The notes under the pieces: model-generated
What the model was told of the DNA's origin: nothing
Databases searched by the model: none
Seen by the model: only the letters and a program-made list of their open reading frames with translations
Shown here: one piece after another, positions 52,827-61,165 of the stretch
Layout: every line of letters begins with the position of its first letter
How positions within the stretch are numbered: position 1 is the stretch's first letter
Made by a program: the position numbers and the translations under genes
Assembly (NCBI GenBank): GCA_045596625.1
Contig: JAZOCU010000017.1
Span: forward strand, 1 to 62,936
Source: Firm-04 sp045596625
GTDB taxonomy: Bacteria; Bacillota; Clostridia; Oscillospirales; Ruminococcaceae
Direction of reading: 5' to 3'
DNA: 62,936 nt

Positions 52827-55445
52827 TTATACTGCATCATGCTTGCCGTAATAGGCATTCAGATACATCTGCTTGATCTCAGACATCAGCGGGTAGCGTG
52901 GATTTGCACCGGTACACTGATCGTCAAAAGCCTGCTCGGTCATATCATCCAGACGAGCAAGGAAATCCTCTTCCTCAATGCCGTAAGCACGGATGCTTTC
53001 CTTGATTCCCACAGCAGCCTTGAGTTTCTCCAGAGCCTGAATAAGCGATTCCAGCTTATCAAGATCTGTTTTTCCCTTCAGACCCAACGCATCGGCAACC
53101 TCGGCATACCGAGCAAGCGTATGCGGATGATCATACTGAGAGAAGGTACCCATCTTCGGCGGCACCTCAGTTGCATTGAAACGCAGCACCTGCTCCAGCA
53201 TCAATGCATTGGCAATGCCATGAGGCAGATGATGGAACGCGCCCAGCTTATGTGCCATGGAATGACATACGCCCAAGAAGGCATTTGCAAATGCCATACC
53301 TGCCATCGTAGCGGCATTTGCCATTTTCTCACGGGCAACCGGATCGTTCGGGCCGTTATCATAGGCACGAGGCAGATAAGCAAAGACCATCTGCAGTGAA
53401 CGCAATGCCAGACCATCGGTATAATCGGTTGCCAGCATGGATGCATAAGCCTCCAACGCATGCGTCACCACATCAATACCCGAAGCAGAAGTCAGACTCT
53501 TGGGTGCACTCATCATCAGATCCGCATCCACAATCGCCATATCAGGCATCAGCTCGTAATCTGCAAGCGGATACTTCACACCGGTCGTCTCATCGGTAAT
53601 GACCGCAAAGGGCGTAACCTCCGAACCGGTACCCGCAGAGGTGGGTACCGCAATGAAATATGCCTTTTCACCCATTTTCGGGAATCCATAGACACGCTTG
53701 CGGATATCAATAAAACGCATTGCCATATCCATAAAGTCTGCATCCGGGTGCTCATAAAGTACCCACATGATTTTCGCTGCATCCATTGCAGAACCGCCGC
53801 CTATGGCTATGATGCAATCGGGAGCGAATGCAGTCATGGCAGCAGCACCGGCTCGTGCAGAGCACAGTGTCGGATCCGGCTCTACCTCAAAGAAGGTTGT
53901 GTGTACGATGCCAAGCGAATCCAACTTATCGGTAATGGGCTTGGTATAGCCATTGTGGAAGAGGAAGCTGTCAGTTACGATGAATACGCGCTTTTTGCCC
54001 AGCACAGTACCCAGTTCATCCAGTGCCACCGGCAGACAGCCCTTTTTCAGATAGACCTTTTCCGGTGCACGGAACCACAGCATATTCTCTCTCCTTTCGG
54101 CAACTGTTTTGATATTCAGCAAATGCTTTACGCCCACATTTTCAGATACGGAATTGCCGCCCCATGAGCCGCATCCCAAAGTCAGCGAAGGTGCCAACTT
54201 AAAGTTATACAGATCACCGATACCGCCGTGAGACGATGGCGTATTCACAACGATACGGCAAGTCTTCATGCAGGCTGCAAACTGTTCCAGCTTTTCTTGT
54301 GCAGTGATCGTGTTCAGATAAATGGAAGCAGTATGGCCATAACCGCCATCTGCGATCAGACGCTCAGCCTTTTCCAAAGCCTCTGCAAAGGTTTTGACTC
54401 GATACATCGCAAGTACAGGAGACAGCTTTTCATGTGCAAATTCTTCTGAAAGCGCAACACTTTCCACCTCACCGATCAACACCTTGGTCGAAGCAGGCAC
54501 CTTCACACCGGAAAGCTCTGCAATACGGCAGGCAGACTGGCCTACGATCTTTGCGTTCAGCGAGCCATTAATTATGATGGTTTTGCGTACCTTTTCCAGC
54601 TCATCCTTTTTGAGGAAGTAGCAGCCGCGGTTTGCAAACTCTGTTTTAACAGCCTTATATACGGAGTCCATGACCAACACGGATTGCTCCGATGCACAGA
54701 TCATACCGTTGTCAAAGGTTTTGGAATGTATAATGGAATTTACTGCCAACACGATATCTGCACTATCATCAATGATGGCAGGCGTATTGCCGGCACCCAC
54801 ACCCAAAGCAGGCTTGCCGCTGGAATAGGCAGCCTTGACCATACCGGGACCACCTGTTGCTAGGATCAAATCGGCTTCCTTCATAACTGTATTTGTCAGC
54901 TCCAGCGAGGGTACATCGATCCAGCCGATCAAGCCTTCCGGCGCACCGGCCTTGACCGCTGCCTCTGCAACCAGCTTTGCCGCTGCAATGGTAGATGCTT
55001 TTGCTCTGGGATGAGGACTAATAATAATACCGTTACGCGTCTTCAAGGTAATCAGTGTCTTAAAAATAGCCGTGGATGTGGGATTGGTCGTAGGAATCAC
55101 TGCTGCGATCACACCGATCGGCTCTGCAATTTTCCGGATGCCGTAAGTAGGATCGGTTTCAATGACGCCGCAGGTTTTTGTGTTTTTATATGCGTTATAA
55201 ATATATTCGGAGGCGTAATGGTTTTTGATGACCTTATCCTCTACAACGCCCATGCCGGTTTCTTCCACCGCCATACGGGCAAGCGGAATGCGCGCCTGGT
55301 TGGCTGCCATTGCAGCGGCACGGAAAATTGCATCCACCTGCTCCTGAGAATAGGATGCAAATTGCTGTTGTGCTGCACGGACTCTGGCAAAGCATTCCTT
55401 CAGCGCACTCACGCTGTCTACCAGGGGATATTCTTTTACTGGCAT
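52827..55445 (-). CDS. adhE: Bifunctional acetaldehyde-CoA/alcohol dehydrogenase
   Basis: Reduces acetyl-CoA to acetaldehyde and then ethanol, regenerating two NAD+; it usually forms spirosomes. The 872 residues have an N-terminal aldehyde dehydrogenase half with the catalytic Cys250 (FDNGMICASEQ) and NTPAIID. The C-terminal half is an iron-dependent alcohol dehydrogenase with IAIGGGSAMDAAK, PTSAGTGSEVTPF and metal-ligand helices (HSMAHKLGAFHHLPHG). The ATG at 55443-55445 follows GGAGG. The longer frame's ATG lies before that site. It has its own consensus promoter. Confidence 0.97.
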   Translation of the reverse strand: MPVKEYPLVDSVSALKECFARVRAAQQQFASYSQEQVDAIFRAAAMAANQARIPLARMAVEETGMGVVEDKVIKNHYASEYIYNAYKNTKTCGVIETDPTYGIRKIAEPIGVIAAVIPTTNPTSTAIFKTLITLKTRNGIIISPHPRAKASTIAAAKLVAEAAVKAGAPEGLIGWIDVPSLELTNTVMKEADLILATGGPGMVKAAYSSGKPALGVGAGNTPAIIDDSADIVLAVNSIIHSKTFDNGMICASEQSVLVMDSVYKAVKTEFANRGCYFLKKDELEKVRKTIIINGSLNAKIVGQSACRIAELSGVKVPASTKVLIGEVESVALSEEFAHEKLSPVLAMYRVKTFAEALEKAERLIADGGYGHTASIYLNTITAQEKLEQFAACMKTCRIVVNTPSSHGGIGDLYNFKLAPSLTLGCGSWGGNSVSENVGVKHLLNIKTVAERRENMLWFRAPEKVYLKKGCLPVALDELGTVLGKKRVFIVTDSFLFHNGYTKPITDKLDSLGIVHTTFFEVEPDPTLCSARAGAAAMTAFAPDCIIAIGGGSAMDAAKIMWVLYEHPDADFMDMAMRFIDIRKRVYGFPKMGEKAYFIAVPTSAGTGSEVTPFAVITDETTGVKYPLADYELMPDMAIVDADLMMSAPKSLTSASGIDVVTHALEAYASMLATDYTDGLALRSLQMVFAYLPRAYDNGPNDPVAREKMANAATMAGMAFANAFLGVCHSMAHKLGAFHHLPHGIANALMLEQVLRFNATEVPPKMGTFSQYDHPHTLARYAEVADALGLKGKTDLDKLESLIQALEKLKAAVGIKESIRAYGIEEEDFLARLDDMTEQAFDDQCTGANPRYPLMSEIKQMYLNAYYGKHDAV

Positions 55446-55481
55446 AAAAAAACCTCCATTCATGCAAAATGCTGTGCTTTC

Positions 55482-55510
55482 AGTATATCACAAAAGCAGA
55501 TAAAAGTCAA
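55482..55510 (-). promoter_or_regulatory. Promoter of adhE
   Basis: TTGACT (55505-55510 on plus), 17-bp spacer and TATACT (55482-55487) on the minus strand, 37 bases upstream of the start. I found no convincing Rex site (TTGTnAnnnnnnTnACAA type) here. Confidence 0.7.
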
Positions 55511-55642
55511 TCAAAAAACCGCTTTTCCCTAGGATATCCAATGTTTCCACAGTTTTGCGAATGTAATTCGTTATTTCGGAGCAGTGCATTGCAAAATCTT
55601 CCGCCCAAGTGCAGGAACGATCCGATTTTTTTGCAAAAGCTC

Positions 55643-55671
55643 TTGCTATTTTATGCGGAATATGTTACAAT
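55643..55671 (+). promoter_or_regulatory. Promoter of the VanY-like gene
   Basis: TTGCTA at 55643-55648, 17-bp spacer and TACAAT at 55666-55671, 42 bases before the start codon. Confidence 0.6.
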
Positions 55672-55712
55672 AATATAATCAAATGCCTGTAAAAACGGAT
55701 GGAGGATGTATC

Positions 55713-56687
55713 ATGGCTCAATACCGTCGAATTCTCTGGGGTCGTGTTTGTGCGGCCGTTATTCTGCTGATTGCCTTGATTTTTCTGCTGGGTGCTTGTG
55801 TCAGCTCTTTGCTGGACGGCGGCAATCGAAACGATGACAGCTCTCAATCCGGCGTACTGATCCCGCCGAATACCAATTCGCAAACAGATTCCGCAAGCTC
55901 CGGCATGGATCCTTCAGGAACCGATTCCAAGTCCGATCCCGTTACACCCGGTGCCTACACCGAAATCACCATGTCACCGGCCGCCATTTACAGCGGTACA
56001 TTGGTGCTGGTCAACGACAGCTATCCCTCTCATCTGTCCAAAGATGATCTGCAATTGGCACAGGTTGCTTATTTCAGCGGCAAGCCTGATTGTTACAGCG
56101 TCTCCTATCCTGCCTATACTCTGCTCAATGAGACTGCACTGACCCACTTTAACGCCATGATGGAAATGTATTATTCCACCAAAGGCAACAAAGAGGTCAT
56201 GTTCAACGATGGATATCTGGATGCAGGCTCTGATAAGAGCACACCCGAATCCACCTGCGGTCTGAGCATTCAGCTGCATTTGCAGAAAGCAAGCGGCGGA
56301 TTTACCTATATCAGCAATACCGAGCCCTATTCATGGATCTATAACAATATGGCAAATTACGGTTATATCCTTCGCTATCCCGCCGAAAAGGAAGCCGAAA
56401 CCGGCAAAAAAGGTACTGATTCGGTCATTCGCTATGTGGGTACACCGCATGCCAATTACATCACTGAAAACAACCTTTGTCTGGAAGAATATCTGCAAAA
56501 GCTCAAAAATGAATACAGTTACGGAAAAGCAATGCTCCAATATGAAACCAACGGCAAGCGTTATTCCATCTACTATGTGCCTGCAAGTCTCACCAACGAT
56601 ACCACCGTGCCTGTTCCCATCAACGGCACTTATGAGATCAGCGGCAACAATACCGATGGATTTATCGTAACTGTGACCAATAGCTGA
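55713..56687 (+). CDS. VanY-like (peptidase M15B) protein without zinc ligands, probable lipoprotein
   Basis: 324 residues. A signal sequence ends in a lipobox-like FLLGAC (Cys29), followed by a Ser/Asp/Pro-rich linker to about 80 and a D,D-carboxypeptidase-like domain. The fold landmarks of VanY/DacB remain: WIYNNMANYGYILRYP and IRYVGTPHA...CLEEY. The zinc site is gone. SxHxxGxAxD reads PESTCGLSIQ (178-187), with Ser180 and Gln187 replacing His and Asp, and WHxRYVG reads SVIRYVG (237-243). It may bind peptidoglycan stems without cutting. The ATG at 55713 follows GGAGG. The next gene starts 19 bases downstream. Confidence 0.75.
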   Translation: MAQYRRILWGRVCAAVILLIALIFLLGACVSSLLDGGNRNDDSSQSGVLIPPNTNSQTDSASSGMDPSGTDSKSDPVTPGAYTEITMSPAAIYSGTLVLVNDSYPSHLSKDDLQLAQVAYFSGKPDCYSVSYPAYTLLNETALTHFNAMMEMYYSTKGNKEVMFNDGYLDAGSDKSTPESTCGLSIQLHLQKASGGFTYISNTEPYSWIYNNMANYGYILRYPAEKEAETGKKGTDSVIRYVGTPHANYITENNLCLEEYLQKLKNEYSYGKAMLQYETNGKRYSIYYVPASLTNDTTVPVPINGTYEISGNNTDGFIVTVTNS

Positions 56688-56706
56688 AGAAAGAAAGGCG
56701 CATTTC

Positions 56707-57294
56707 ATGAAAAAGCATTCTGCACAGCCGGAACCGGAAAACAGCTTCCGTGGTTTTCTGCGCCGTCTGCGCAGCAAGCAGAAAAAGCAATCGGCGCAAG
56801 ATACATCGCCAAAGGTGATCTCCGTAGCAATCATGCCACGCAATGTGGGGTGCTTCAGCGGTCAGATCCTGTTTAATCTGCCGGGGAAATTCAAGTGTAT
56901 CAAAAATACCAATACCGAATGTATATTTCTCAATCTGCAAAATGGTCTGACACTGACGGTATCGGTCGGAAGCTCGGGACTGCCGTTGTACACACTGACC
57001 GAAGAACAGTTCCGCCTTGCATTGAGTGCAAGGCTCATTCCACCGCCTCTGCGTCGTCATCGGCATATTACCATCACGCAATTTAAGCATGGCTTTGTGA
57101 AGCATTCCCCCACACTGATCGTCAGTTACCGGCTCACAGATGAACGTTGGGCAGATTCCACGGTGCTCTATCAGATACAATCCGGGAAACAGCTGTATTC
57201 TCTGCTGTTCACCGGAATCAATCTCAATAATGAGTTTCTGATCGACCCCATTTGCACCAGTGTTTCCTTGAAACATCATAATACCAAACAATGA
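56707..57294 (+). CDS. Hypothetical protein downstream of the VanY-like gene
   Basis: Not recognised. 195 residues with a very basic N-terminus (FRGFLRRLRSKQKKQ) but no signal peptide or membrane helix. A beta-rich body contains GQILFNLPGKFKCIK and VLYQIQSGKQLYSLLFTGIN. AAAGG is about 9-13 bases before the ATG. It is cotranscribed with the VanY-like gene and ends before a strong terminator. Confidence 0.65.
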   Translation: MKKHSAQPEPENSFRGFLRRLRSKQKKQSAQDTSPKVISVAIMPRNVGCFSGQILFNLPGKFKCIKNTNTECIFLNLQNGLTLTVSVGSSGLPLYTLTEEQFRLALSARLIPPPLRRHRHITITQFKHGFVKHSPTLIVSYRLTDERWADSTVLYQIQSGKQLYSLLFTGINLNNEFLIDPICTSVSLKHHNTKQ

Positions 57295-57330
57295 ATCTCA
57301 CGCTTTCGAATTAAAATCGCTCCTGTCAAC

Positions 57331-57367
57331 AAAAAGCTACTTTTGACCGATGTGTCAAAAGTAGCTT
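57331..57367. terminator. Bidirectional terminator
   Basis: Arms of 16 bp, AAAAAGCTACTTTTGA (57331-57346) and its complement (57355-57370), enclose an 8-nt loop, with T-rich ends on both strands. It lies between the hypothetical gene ending at 57294 and the radical SAM gene ending at 57477. Confidence 0.85.
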
Positions 57368-57476
57368 TTTTAGCATATTGGTAAATCACAAAATATCTTT
57401 GTGTATGGTGTATGCCGGCTCAGAAAATCAGTGGCTCATTTCCATTCTCTGTACGGTTCCATGCGCAGCAACCGCT

Positions 57477-58082
57477 TTATGCCGAATACTCGCGGATACG
57501 CAGCGGAATTCCTGCTGCATCCGCAACCTTCTGTGCTGCATCGATCTCTGTCTTGGAGATCACATCCACCACAGTAAACATCACCTTCGGCACATACCGC
57601 TTGCAATCCACCGCGAACTGCTGCATTGCAGCAAACGCATTCTCCCATTTGGGACGGGTCACTGCCATGTATTCGGCTTCTGTGCCCGCATTGAGGCTGA
57701 TGGAAACAATATCGATCAAGCCTGCAAGCTCCTGTGCCGTGCTGCGGTCGTGGATCAGATCCGAAAGCCCATTGGTATTCAGCCGTATCGGCGGACAGCC
57801 GGGCAGCGATCTGATATATGCAGCAGTACGAGTCAGAAGCGCAAGACGCATAGTCGGCTCGCCATAACCACAGAATACGATCTCTGTCCACTGCGAAAGA
57901 TCATAGGCTGCAAAGGCTGCCTTGACCTCTTCAAAATCAGGGTCATGATCCAGCCACAGAGGATCCGATCCGTATACACCCTCTCCGTTGTTCCGAATAC
58001 AGAACGTACAATTACAGGGACATTGGTTGGTCAGATTGACATACAAAGCCTTCTCGACCGGATATAAAATTGTCATTGCCAT
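57477..58082 (-). CDS. Radical SAM protein, TatD-associated type
   Basis: A 201-residue radical SAM enzyme. The cluster motif is CPCNCTFCIRN (CxxxCxxC), followed by the SAM-binding GYGEPT and strands LNTNGL and VSISLNAG. The segment after the cluster (GVYGSDPLWLDHDP) is characteristic of a small family that occurs fused or next to TatD-type hydrolases; no tatD is seen here. The substrate is unknown. The ATG at 58080-58082 follows AAAAGGAG at 9 bases; the longer frame is less likely. It is the last gene of the minus-strand run from 59697. Confidence 0.82.
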   Translation of the reverse strand: MAMTILYPVEKALYVNLTNQCPCNCTFCIRNNGEGVYGSDPLWLDHDPDFEEVKAAFAAYDLSQWTEIVFCGYGEPTMRLALLTRTAAYIRSLPGCPPIRLNTNGLSDLIHDRSTAQELAGLIDIVSISLNAGTEAEYMAVTRPKWENAFAAMQQFAVDCKRYVPKVMFTVVDVISKTEIDAAQKVADAAGIPLRIREYSA

Positions 58083-58165
58083 CAGTGATTTCTCCTTTTC
58101 ATTTGCAGCAAACAAAAGCACACCGCATAGAACAGAACACTGTTTTATGCGGATCGTGCTGATTT

Positions 58166-58534
58166 TTATACAAAAAAGATATCCCGTTCTTCAGGATCCG
58201 GCTGAAACAGCTCCATCAAACGAATTTTACCAATGAGATGCTGATTGAAGATCTCTGTTTCCTCGGCTGCGATCCAAATCGCACGCCGATCCGGTTCATG
58301 TGCATTCTGCACAGGAAACTGACGAATATAAGCGTCATCCACCATGCACCCCAATACATAAACCGCATCATTGCCGTTGGGCGTATAGAGATGCTTTGCA
58401 ATCTGTCTTGCACCTTCACAGGAAAGCAGCATTGTCAGCAGTGGCTGCGCTTCACTTCGCGGCGGAAAACCGGAAAATTCTTTTTGCTTGATGAGTTCAT
58501 ATTCCGGCTGCGTTACAGGGCGATATAATTCCAT
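58166..58534 (-). CDS. Hypothetical protein
   Basis: Not recognised. 122 residues, soluble, mixed helix and strand. MELYRPVTQPEYELIKQKEFSGFPPR is at the start; a Leu-rich helix and an AIWIAAEETEIFNQHLIG segment near the end resemble small ADP-ribosylation or cofactor-binding domains, but not enough for a call. The ATG at 58534 is 9 bases from GAAAGG; an ATG at 58543 sits directly against that site. It precedes the radical SAM gene by 83 bases on the same strand. Confidence 0.6.
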   Translation of the reverse strand: MELYRPVTQPEYELIKQKEFSGFPPRSEAQPLLTMLLSCEGARQIAKHLYTPNGNDAVYVLGCMVDDAYIRQFPVQNAHEPDRRAIWIAAEETEIFNQHLIGKIRLMELFQPDPEERDIFFV

Positions 58535-58597
58535 AGGATTCATCCTTTCAAGGTAGGGGCACAGACTTCATATCGGTTTTCCGAATGCCAACGCAGA

Positions 58598-59173
58598 TCA
58601 TTCATCGGAATCGGTTTTGGCAGAGAGCACTGCGGAAGTCTGTTCGGGTTGCGCTGCATCGACAGAAGGTTCTGTCACAGCACGCTGAGAAGCTGTTACA
58701 GGATCTGTATCCTCTCCTGTCTTCTCCGCAGATTCCTGCTGCTGAGATTTTTGCGCCGCACCTCTGGAAGCAGAAGCAGGCGGTACCGATTTCAGAATCG
58801 CATCGCGTTCCGCAGCCTCACGCATCAGGCGATTGCGCTCCAGCCGACGATGATTCAGCTCGTCATAGATCCGATACATCCGCTGAACAGCATTTTCAAG
58901 AAAATAATAATGAATGATATAAGGCACCAGCAGCAACAGGATCAAAAACAACAAAGGCAGCAGCATCACATTTTCAGCGATCAAAAATGCACTCATGGTC
59001 AAAAACATACCCAGCGCAAAAAGCATCGTCACCAAAAAATGCACCAGACGTTCATGCTGCATAAACTGAATTTTCTGCAGATGGTTTCGGATCAGCTCAT
59101 CATAATCCAGCGGTACATTGCGCTTGAGAAGATCCTCGATCTGACTGAGATAAGCGGTAAGATATTTACGCAT
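58598..59173 (-). CDS. Hypothetical two-helix membrane protein
   Basis: 191 residues: an N-terminal amphipathic helix (LTAYLSQIEDLLKRNVPLDYDEL), two adjacent membrane helices at about 43-90 (LVTMLFALGMFLTMSAFLI and LLPLLFLILLLLVPYII), then a charged helix. The Gln/Ser/Thr-rich tail looks disordered. No family is recognised. GGAG precedes the ATG. It lies 26 bases downstream of the YbjN-like gene. Confidence 0.65.
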   Translation of the reverse strand: MRKYLTAYLSQIEDLLKRNVPLDYDELIRNHLQKIQFMQHERLVHFLVTMLFALGMFLTMSAFLIAENVMLLPLLFLILLLLVPYIIHYYFLENAVQRMYRIYDELNHRRLERNRLMREAAERDAILKSVPPASASRGAAQKSQQQESAEKTGEDTDPVTASQRAVTEPSVDAAQPEQTSAVLSAKTDSDE

Positions 59174-59199
59174 AGTTTTTTACTCCGATATCAGATTTT

Positions 59200-59697
59200 T
59201 CAGCATCCCTTATGTTCGGCAGAAATGAATGTCTGCAGATCCATTTCTCCGTTATTCAGCATCATAAACCGATCATTATAACGATCAATGGTATCAGCAG
59301 AAACATAGAGCAGATATTCAAACAGTGCAGGACTGAGCGTTGTTTCCATAAACGCCGTGGTCAATCGGAACCGGATCGAACCATCCTGCATGTTCAAGTC
59401 AAAGGAGCCGTTGGTGAGCCCATGATTGGCTACCGTGACGGCAACCGCAGCTTCATTCCGATGTTCCTCATCGATCAGAAACGGCATCGGTGAAAACAGC
59501 GATACCAGCTGCCGATCGGCACGCACCAGAAGATGCAGTGTCATAGGAAGATCCTTTCCGGTAAAACGAATACATACATGAGAAAAATCCTGTCGGTTTT
59601 CCTCGATTGAATATTTCAGTTGTTTTTGTTCCAGCATTGCGATCAGAATACTGAAATTCTTCTGCGCAAGCTCCATGCGTTCAGGGGTTAGCGCCAT
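59200..59697 (-). CDS. YbjN-like protein
   Basis: A 165-residue soluble protein. ALTPERMELAQKNFSILIAMLEQKQLKY is followed by alternating strands (HVCIRFTGKDLPMTLHLLVRADRQLVSLFSPMPF) and a closing helix containing SPALFEYLLYVSADTIDRYNDRFM. This is the chaperone-like YbjN / type III secretion chaperone fold pattern; function is unknown. The ATG at 59695-59697 follows GGAGG at 8 bases; an in-frame extension to 59787 has no site. It is the first gene after a consensus promoter. Confidence 0.6.
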   Translation of the reverse strand: MALTPERMELAQKNFSILIAMLEQKQLKYSIEENRQDFSHVCIRFTGKDLPMTLHLLVRADRQLVSLFSPMPFLIDEEHRNEAAVAVTVANHGLTNGSFDLNMQDGSIRFRLTTAFMETTLSPALFEYLLYVSADTIDRYNDRFMMLNNGEMDLQTFISAEHKGC

Positions 59698-59766
59698 AAA
59701 AATCGCCTCCAATCTCTTCTGAACAGACATCCGGCAAGCAATATGCGCCATCCGTTTTATGGTCAT

Positions 59767-59795
59767 ATCATACCATATTTTCATCAATGTGTCAA
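59767..59795 (-). promoter_or_regulatory. Promoter of the YbjN-like operon
   Basis: A perfect TTGACA (59790-59795 on plus), 17-bp spacer and TATGAT (59767-59772) on the minus strand. Confidence 0.7.
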
Positions 59796-59878
59796 GGGCT
59801 TATTGTAAAAATATACAATTTTCCAAGTTGTTGGGATCAATTACGTGCAAAAGCAGTCCACACTTTCTGAAATTCTGC

Positions 59879-59907
59879 TTGCAATTAGTGGGGATTTATG
59901 TTATAAT
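59879..59907 (+). promoter_or_regulatory. Promoter of the SPFH gene cluster
   Basis: TTGCAA at 59879-59884, 17-bp spacer and a perfect TATAAT at 59902-59907. It looks like a housekeeping sigma-A promoter, with no sigma-W type AAC/CGTA element. Confidence 0.65.
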
Positions 59908-59962
59908 ATTTGAAAGACTGCACCATTCTACTTCGCAGTCAAGAATAGGAGGTATTTTTACT

Positions 59963-61156
59963 ATGGGACTGATTCAAGCTGCTGTATCTTCTGTATCCGG
60001 CACCCTTGCTGATGCATGGCTCGAAGTGGTACAACCTGCTCGTATGGGTGTTTCTACCATTGCCGCCAAAGGCTATCCTGTCAGCACGAAAAAAAGCAAG
60101 GCAAGCCGTAACATCATTTCCAACGGCTCCGTCATTCAGGTTGCCGAAAAGCAGGCTATGCTCCTGCTGGATGGCGGTCAGATCGTAGATTACAGTGCAT
60201 ATCCCGGTTATTATAAAGTATTTGCAAGCTCTTCTCCCTCGATCTTCAACGGTCAGCTTGCCGATTCCGTTAAAGAAAGCTTTAATCGCTTCCGTTTCAA
60301 CGGCCAGCCCTCCGCTACACAAGAGGTCATTTACATCAATCTGCAGGAGATCCGCGGCATCCGTTTCGGCACACGCAATGCGCTGCAGTATTTTGACAGC
60401 TTTTATCAGGCAGAGCTGTTCGTGCGCTGCCATGGCTCCTATACCATCCGTGTAACCGACCCTGTATTATTCTATCAGGAAGTTCTGCCGAAGGGCGCTG
60501 AATACGTCGATATTGCAACGATCAATGAGACGTTTTTAAATGAGTTCCTCTGTGCATTGCAGACTGCAATCGGAAAAATGTCCGAAGAGGGTGTGCGCAT
60601 TTCTTCGCTCGGTTCCAAGACCATGGAGCTGTCCAAGCATATGGCCGATGTACTGGATGTGGATTGGCGTACACAGCGTGGCTTTGAGATCGTAAGTGTT
60701 GCAATCTCCAACATCAGCTACGATGATGAGAGCAAAAAGCTGATCAATATGCGCAATCAGGGTGCTATGATGCAGGATGCCAATATCCGTGCTGCTTATG
60801 TACAGACTGCTGCCGCACAAGGTCTGCAATCTGCCGGCTCCAACACAGCCGGTGCAGGCGCTGCCTTTATGGGCATGGGTGCCGGTATGACTGCTATGGG
60901 CGGTCTGTTCGGCAGCATGCAGCCGATGCAGCAGGCTCCCGTTCAGCAGATGCCCGTTCAGCAGATGCCTGTTCAGCAGCAGGCTACTCCTGCAGCCAAT
61001 AACTGGAACTGTACTTGCGGCACTGCAAACAGCGGTAAATTCTGCTCGAACTGCGGTGCCAAAAAACCGGAAACAACCGGTGCATGGCAGTGTCAATGCG
61101 GTGTAATGAATACCGGAAAGTTCTGTTCTGAATGTGGTAATCAACGAAAAGGATAA
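59963..61156 (+). CDS. SPFH-domain protein with double zinc-ribbon tail (YdjI-like)
   Basis: 397 residues. The N-terminal and central part is an SPFH/band 7-type domain of the COG4260 group: NGSVIQVAEKQAMLLLDGG, EVIYINLQEIRGIRFGT and a C-terminal helix LINMRNQGAMMQDANIRAAY. A Gly/Met-rich linker leads into tandem PVQQM repeats (about 325-340). Two zinc ribbons close the chain (CTCGTANSGKFCSNCG and CQCGVMNTGKFCSECG). There is no membrane helix, so it probably needs a membrane partner. In Bacillus subtilis YdjI works with YdjG, YdjH and PspA in envelope stress. The ATG at 59963 follows AGGAGG. Confidence 0.88.
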   Translation: MGLIQAAVSSVSGTLADAWLEVVQPARMGVSTIAAKGYPVSTKKSKASRNIISNGSVIQVAEKQAMLLLDGGQIVDYSAYPGYYKVFASSSPSIFNGQLADSVKESFNRFRFNGQPSATQEVIYINLQEIRGIRFGTRNALQYFDSFYQAELFVRCHGSYTIRVTDPVLFYQEVLPKGAEYVDIATINETFLNEFLCALQTAIGKMSEEGVRISSLGSKTMELSKHMADVLDVDWRTQRGFEIVSVAISNISYDDESKKLINMRNQGAMMQDANIRAAYVQTAAAQGLQSAGSNTAGAGAAFMGMGAGMTAMGGLFGSMQPMQQAPVQQMPVQQMPVQQQATPAANNWNCTCGTANSGKFCSNCGAKKPETTGAWQCQCGVMNTGKFCSECGNQRKG

Positions 61157-61165
61157 GGGGCGTCT

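Noticed and set aside
55446..55520. Rex operator at the adhE promoter
   Set aside because: No TTGTnA/TnACAA inverted repeat of the expected spacing was found by eye.
57295..57476. A frameshifted extension of the radical SAM gene
   Set aside because: The gene ends in a normal stop and the region downstream is occupied by a bidirectional terminator; no conserved motif appears in the other frames.
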